Shown here: positions 58,726 to 64,000 of the stretch, piece after piece
Position numbering within the stretch: the first letter of the stretch is position 1
Layout: each line of letters begins with the position of its first letter
Origin: Opisthocomus hoazin
Lineage: Eukaryota > Chordata > Aves > Opisthocomiformes > Opisthocomidae
Reading direction: 5' to 3'
NCBI RefSeq assembly: GCF_030867145.1
Contig: NC_134416.1
Span: 97,317,183 to 97,381,182, forward strand
Length of the DNA stretch: 64,000 nt
Notes under the pieces: generated by a model
Told to the model about the DNA's origin: nothing
Databases searched by the model: none
The model's input: only the letters and a program-made list of their open reading frames with translations
Position numbers and translations under genes: made by a program

Positions 58726-61700
58726 GATTACTTCTGTTTACAAAAGGTACTACCAGGCTTTCAGAAACAATAGAGTTCAACTGTAGCAAGTTCTGGCAAG
58801 TGTTAAGGCTGTCTTACAGTAGCTGAGTATCTCTAAACAATGCTCTGTAAACTTATGTCTATAGCTGGTTTGGAGTTTTTCAGCTATAATTTATTTTTAC
58901 CTTGTATTATTAAGGTTAAAAAAAAAAGTTTTCTTTTCCACTGTATGAAGCAAGTCCCTTTTTCTCAATGACTAGGTTTCCTCTTGGCGGAGAACAGATA
59001 AAATTGAAGAATTCTCCTAGGAGTTGTGGTGGTAGAATCTGGCTTTTTTTTTTTTTTTCTTTTTTTCTCTTTGTTGCTGTTTCTGGCAGCGTAAATGGTC
59101 TGTGCTTTTATGAACAGTTTCTTCAACGGAGTTTTCTTGTTTTAGAATGAAAAGCTAGCCCAGGTTCACATGTTTTTGCTCTTCTAGAAAATGAAGATTG
59201 TTGCTTTAACTAATGAAGTTATATTTGTATTAATTATGGTAGGAAGTGATTTCTGCAATTTTCAAGCTGGTGTAGCCACGACTGGTAAATATGATTGACA
59301 GTAGTCCATTTTCTTCTGGTGTAAAGATTTGCTTCTTTTCACATATTCTAGAACTGGATAAAAAAGGATTTAAATCCCTCATTTTAATTATGGTGCAAGG
59401 AGTAGGTTACTCTTCAAGTTTAGAAGCAAGAGCTTATTTTTCATAAGTGAAATAATTAAATAGGATTGTCTTAAATTTCCTTCTGAAAACAAAAAACAAT
59501 CACTACCAGACAGCATGCTTAATTTTTAATGTTCTAAAGTGCTAGTAGATCCTTCTCAGTTTAGAATCTTCTATTTAAAGCTAAACTAAAGCCACATACA
59601 ACACAATGTGGTTTGGGTGTTGCTAAGTGTTACACTATCTGGCAATGGAATCTACATTTTGGTTTTAGTACCAAAAAGCTACGTTTATGTTAATTCATCT
59701 GTTAAGATTGTCTATTCCTTAAACATTTATTCTGTGTGGGAGAGGGGGTAACTTTCTAGCAAGATGGAAGGTTAAATGCCCTATGACATAGTCAGGCCTA
59801 TGAAAGATATTGGGATCAGAACTATATCCACAGTGTCTGAATTAAAATGTTCAAACACAAAAGATTTTAGGGGTCACTTTTTAAAAGAGGTTTTCTTTCC
59901 ATTTGTGTGTATAGACTATACAGCATAGTCCGATATGAAGTTTTCTTTGGCACTCATTAGACATGAGCAGAATATTTTGCTAATGCCTTCATTCCTCTTG
60001 GGAAATTATTGCTTTTTATTCCCCTGCGGGTGTACCAATTGTTGCACTGCGTGGTTGTCTTTATGGAGAAACAGGAATGCTTGTTGTGGGTATTTATTTC
60101 TCTTGCCAGGAACTGCTGGAACAAAGGTGAATGTGAGACTTCCTCTCCCTCAAACAATTACTAATTTTTCCCACTTTGAGTCTGGTTTCAAGAGGCTGCA
60201 TGTGCGAGAGCTTTTCTCATATCTGAGAAATTATCCAGCTGTGAATGGGCTTACAGTTTATCAAGAGGTAACACAGTAACTGGGGGTAAGCGAAAGGGTT
60301 AGTCTCTGTTTGGTTGTCCAGGAATTTATTGATTGTATTATGATTTAGGGCTTTGGTGACATCATTTGCTTCTCACTGTGAAAGTAGATAGTATGTTAAG
60401 CTCTATTTATGACTTTGAAAGCTGAACTGGAATAAGGGTCCAGCATCTTAAAAACTGTGTATGTTTCTCTAGTTTGTGGGTCAGGTAACGAGGTGGAATT
60501 GAACCACCTATTGCTCACCTTTTTTGAGTACAGGAAGAGAAGTTGGCAGGACAAGTTGGACACAAGCGAATGTTGCAGACTGATTCCTTTCTGGCTTTCC
60601 TGCTGTCATTTTGCCAGCCCTTGTTTTCTGTAGCAAATACACTCATGCCTGTCTGTGGATAAGATCTCCTCCTGCTCTCCCCCTCTCCATGTCCTTCACT
60701 GAGGTGTAGGATTTCTTCATTAAGTCCCCTACATGAGCAAAAACATTCCTAGAAAGTGAAGTTTGGCTTCCACAGGATTAGAATCTAAACCAGAACAAGT
60801 CTAGTCAGACGCAGGAGCCTTTCGCGCAGCAGAACTGGCTGTTAGTGGTTGTGCGGTTTGTCTGTTTGTGCCTTTGAAGCACCAGTTAATCCCATCCGTG
60901 TTTTCCTCAGCTTTTTTCTTAACTGAGGTATCGGCACTTGTGGGAGGTAGGACACAATGTCTGGTCTTTTTGTGAATTAAGTCATACTGATAACTGCCTT
61001 GTTTCTAACGCTAGCCATCCATGGGTCTGAGGAAATGTAAGACAAATTGTGCAGGATTCTGAAAACTGAAGAGGTATTTTCGAGCCAAGGCCAGGTCTCT
61101 AACTATGCACTTGAGAGAAAAAGAATCCTCACACAATCTTGCTTTAACTCTGTACATGCTGGCTTATGGGTAGCAAGTGGAGTGTGGATAAAATCCCTGT
61201 GTGACCAGTGGAACTCATTCTTCTAAGTTTTTCTTTGTTAGTTGAACAAATTCTGTGTTTACCAAGGGCTGAAGGTGGTGGTACTTGGCCACTGGACAGC
61301 CCTGTGAAGAGAGCCCTCAAGTCTGCTGGCTCATACCCAAAAGCAACTATTCTGTACAAGAGGAGTCCTTTATCTCACGGTGTAAATTCTTCCAGTAGGT
61401 AGCGTTGTCTAGAAGTAACAAACACAGTCTAGTACAAAAACTCTCTGCAATGAGTAGGATAGACCAAGCTCACCTATCGGTAAGTAGTCAACCAGCCCTG
61501 TAGTCCTAGATGGTTGATGAGGGAGCCTGTTTTAAGTACCCAGGTAGTGAAGGGCAGGGTGGGAAAGAGGGTGCTGTCTCTGGAGTTCCTCAGTCTTTCG
61601 TGCAAAACCTTAACTTGTAGGCAGCTTGACTGCTCTTAAACAAGTGTACTGTGTTTTATTTTCAGTTCAGTATGACAAATGTGCTTTTGGTCTTTGTCTT

Positions 61701-64000
61701 TGTAACCTGTAGCAGTCTTAGTGGTGCAGGATGAGCAACGCGAGAGCTCGAGGGCAAATGCAAAGAATTCTGCGGGTTTTAACTGATTTCTAATCTGCCT
61801 TGTTCCAGAAACTGTATGATCCACAGGAGGAAAAAGTCTGCATAGTTTCTTCTTCATAGTTCTTGCAGGTACTATACTTCACCTGGTTGGGATTTGATCT
61901 GTTTGAGGTTCTGTAGCGTCCAATGAAGAATCTGTTAGTTAGTAGCAAGAACTGCTGTTATCCCTTTTCCATCCTCAGGTTTGGATGTGTGTTGCCAATA
62001 CAAACTACTGCTACTTGAATCAAGTAGGGTTGTAGGAGAAATGGGGACTGCTCTTTAGCTGGTAGCAGTGGATGTCAGAACTAAGACTTACAAAACTGTT
62101 CCACTTCCTCCCTCCCACTTTACAAAAGGTAGGTACTCTAAGTTGATTTGAAGATGAAGATTACTCTTTCCCAGGGTTTATTGTGTTGTCGTAATATAAG
62201 CTGTTCTAATGTGAGGACTTTTGTGTAAAACCTTTTCTTGGCTGTAGACTTGACAGTAGGAGGTTTCAAGAAAAAATTAAATGTAATATCAACTACAGAT
62301 TCTAGAGTTTTCTGAGTCTTACAGCTGGAAGCACAAAGAGGTGAGGTGGTAGTGGAAAGGTGTGTGTATGTGGAAGATTAAGAGAAAAATCTTTCCTGGA
62401 CCATACAAGATCTGTTGAACAGGTACCCAACAGAAACTTCTCTTAATTTAAAGAAGAACATCCTTTGAATGAATACCTTACAGATAGTAGGTCAGTTCAT
62501 TTTTCTAGCGAACCGAGATGTTCCTGGTTTTAGTTATGTATGTGTTTGGATGCTAGAAAATGGTGGAAGATCAGAAAGTTGCATGAAATGTTCTCTGTTA
62601 TTCTCTTCTGCAGCAGTATAAAAACTGAGTTTGCTTCACTTTTGAGAGAGGGACCCTGTCTCATGGTATGGCTGAGCCTATTGCCTCTGGAACAAGAGCT
62701 ACTGCTTTGTTTAAAAAGCATATTTTTTTTTAAACTAGGGACTTAATTTTTTTTTAAATAATTCTTCATGATGGAGCCATGAAAAGTAAAAAACGAACAA
62801 AAAAAGCCCCCAAGCCAATTAGCAACTAAATAAAAAATCCCCCAACAAACCTTAATATGCTAATTCTTGCATCTAGGTTTTGAGTTCGCCTGCCAGGCAG
62901 CTGAAGTCCTGTATTGATGATACCAGGACTACAGCATGAGTAATACATTTTGGACTTCTGCTAAGCTGTATGACGAGTATGGAAATACGTGAACAATAAA
63001 ATTCTCTGGGAAACTGGCCTTCAAATTAGAAGTTCTCTAAGGTCAATGTATATAATAGAGATGTTGTGTATTCACACTATGCAGTGTTGTTGATATTCTG
63101 GCCTTTCAGTTCAACAGTATAGTGTACTTAAAAAAAAAAAGAAAAAAAAATTGCATTCACAACTTTCTTCAAGACCCTATTTCTTCTTAGTGTATGTACT
63201 AAGATAATGGAATTTCTAAAATTTTAAGCTCTACAATTCCAGTAAGAACCCTCAAAGCATTTTTCAGTCTGGTTTCAGTAAAATGGCTTTGAGGAGTTAA
63301 GGCTGAGAATACAATTCTCAGTGTTCTGTGATCAGCATTGACATTTGTGATCTAAAGTGTGTGGCTTGTTTCTGAAATACTTCATTTGAGTAATGGAACT
63401 GTACTGTTGTTTTTTGTTTTTTTTTTTTTATTAAATGCGATATTCTGATAGGGACTGTCAAATCTACTGAGTTGTGCCTAAAGAATAAACACAAACAACC
63501 CAGTGCTATTAATGCAAGAATGAAATGTGTTAAGGAGACTGGAAACCAGGCTCGCTGTACTTTCCCTGAGATTGTCTAGCCCACATCACTTACACAGGAA
63601 GGTCATTAAATCCTGGCTGTCTTCCGAGATGCGTCAGCTGACTCCTGATAATTCTAGTTACCAGCAGACCAGAAACCAACTAATTGCCTTTTTCATAAAC
63701 AGTTTACCATAATGTTTTCATAGCTTCAGCAGAGAAGGAAAGGAAAAGATATGCCATCTGCCTTTTTTATGTGAGGCTGAGAAACAAAGAAATTGTGGCA
63801 AAATCTGTACTCTTCAACTCTGATGGGATTTATTTAGATGTTGCTTGTTTCACTAGTGTTGTCTGGTTTTGTTTTTTTTTAAAACAAGTTTATATCCCCT
63901 TACCTGATATTTAAAGCTTTAGCAGTATCTTCATTAAAAGCAAAATGTGATTTGTATTTGAATGTATTTGATATGTAAAAACAATGCCAAAACTACTGCT

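Larger units (their letters stand above)
44847..64000 (+). other. FBXL7: 5' part of FBXL7 intron 1
   Basis: From the donor to the window end there is no sequence resembling FBXL7 exon 2, whose start should encode GKGSSS followed by a serine-rich stretch. Vertebrate FBXL7 has a very long first intron, so this is expected. Apart from the CpG-island tail, CR1 copies and simple repeats listed separately, the segment is AT-rich non-coding DNA. A small CpG-richer patch sits at about 48890-49130. Enhancers or intronic non-coding RNAs could be present but are not recognisable by eye. Confidence 0.8.

Noticed and set aside
1..64000. CRISPR arrays, bacterial operons, defence islands, integrated viruses
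   Set aside because: No regularly spaced direct repeats, no dense prokaryotic-style genes, and no LTR pairs or viral gag/pol/env-like frames were seen. The only reverse transcriptase is of the CR1 LINE type.

Overview
This is vertebrate nuclear DNA, almost certainly from a bird. All the dispersed repeats I can recognise belong to the CR1 LINE family. There are no Alu, B1 or L1 signatures, no bacterial gene density and no operons. The 3' ends of the younger CR1 copies (ATCACAGAATCACAGAATG-type tails read on the + strand) resemble subfamilies I associate with non-galliform birds, but the species cannot be fixed from this window.

Layout. From 1 to about 43.9 kb the window is a gene-poor intergenic stretch. 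It holds scattered CR1 fragments: ancient ones near 10.7 and 26.7 kb, and clearer ones near 11.5, 20.5 and 32.0-32.8 kb. It also holds one tRNA-like SINE remnant near 33.7 kb and two moderately GC-rich patches (41.4-41.75 and 42.95-43.62 kb) that end in splice-donor-like sites. From about 43.9 to 45.1 kb there is a dense CpG island with a CGTC microsatellite, long poly-C tracts, a G-quadruplex motif and a near-perfect palindrome of about 58 bp. Inside it, on the + strand, lies one very short coding exon, 44810-44846. It reads MGANNGKQYGSE plus one base and is followed at once by a consensus splice donor. I recognise this as the first coding exon of FBXL7, an F-box/leucine-rich-repeat substrate receptor of SCF ubiquitin ligases. 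Everything from 44847 to the window end is then the 5' part of FBXL7 intron 1, which is very long in vertebrates.

The intron carries more CR1s. The most striking is a young CR1 (about 56966-58598) inserted in the same orientation into an older CR1 whose two halves (55608-56965 and 58599-58725) flank it. The young copy keeps a readable reverse-transcriptase core but is disabled by one nonsense codon and two frameshifts.

Only one real protein-coding gene is supported. The other long reading frames are chance frames in GC-rich DNA, pieces of CR1 ORF2, or unassignable. I did not find a new defence system, operon, CRISPR array or viral insertion. The parts most worth a second look are the FBXL7 5' end (tiny exon, candidate N-myristoylation signal, uORF pair, palindrome in the start of intron 1) and the nested CR1.
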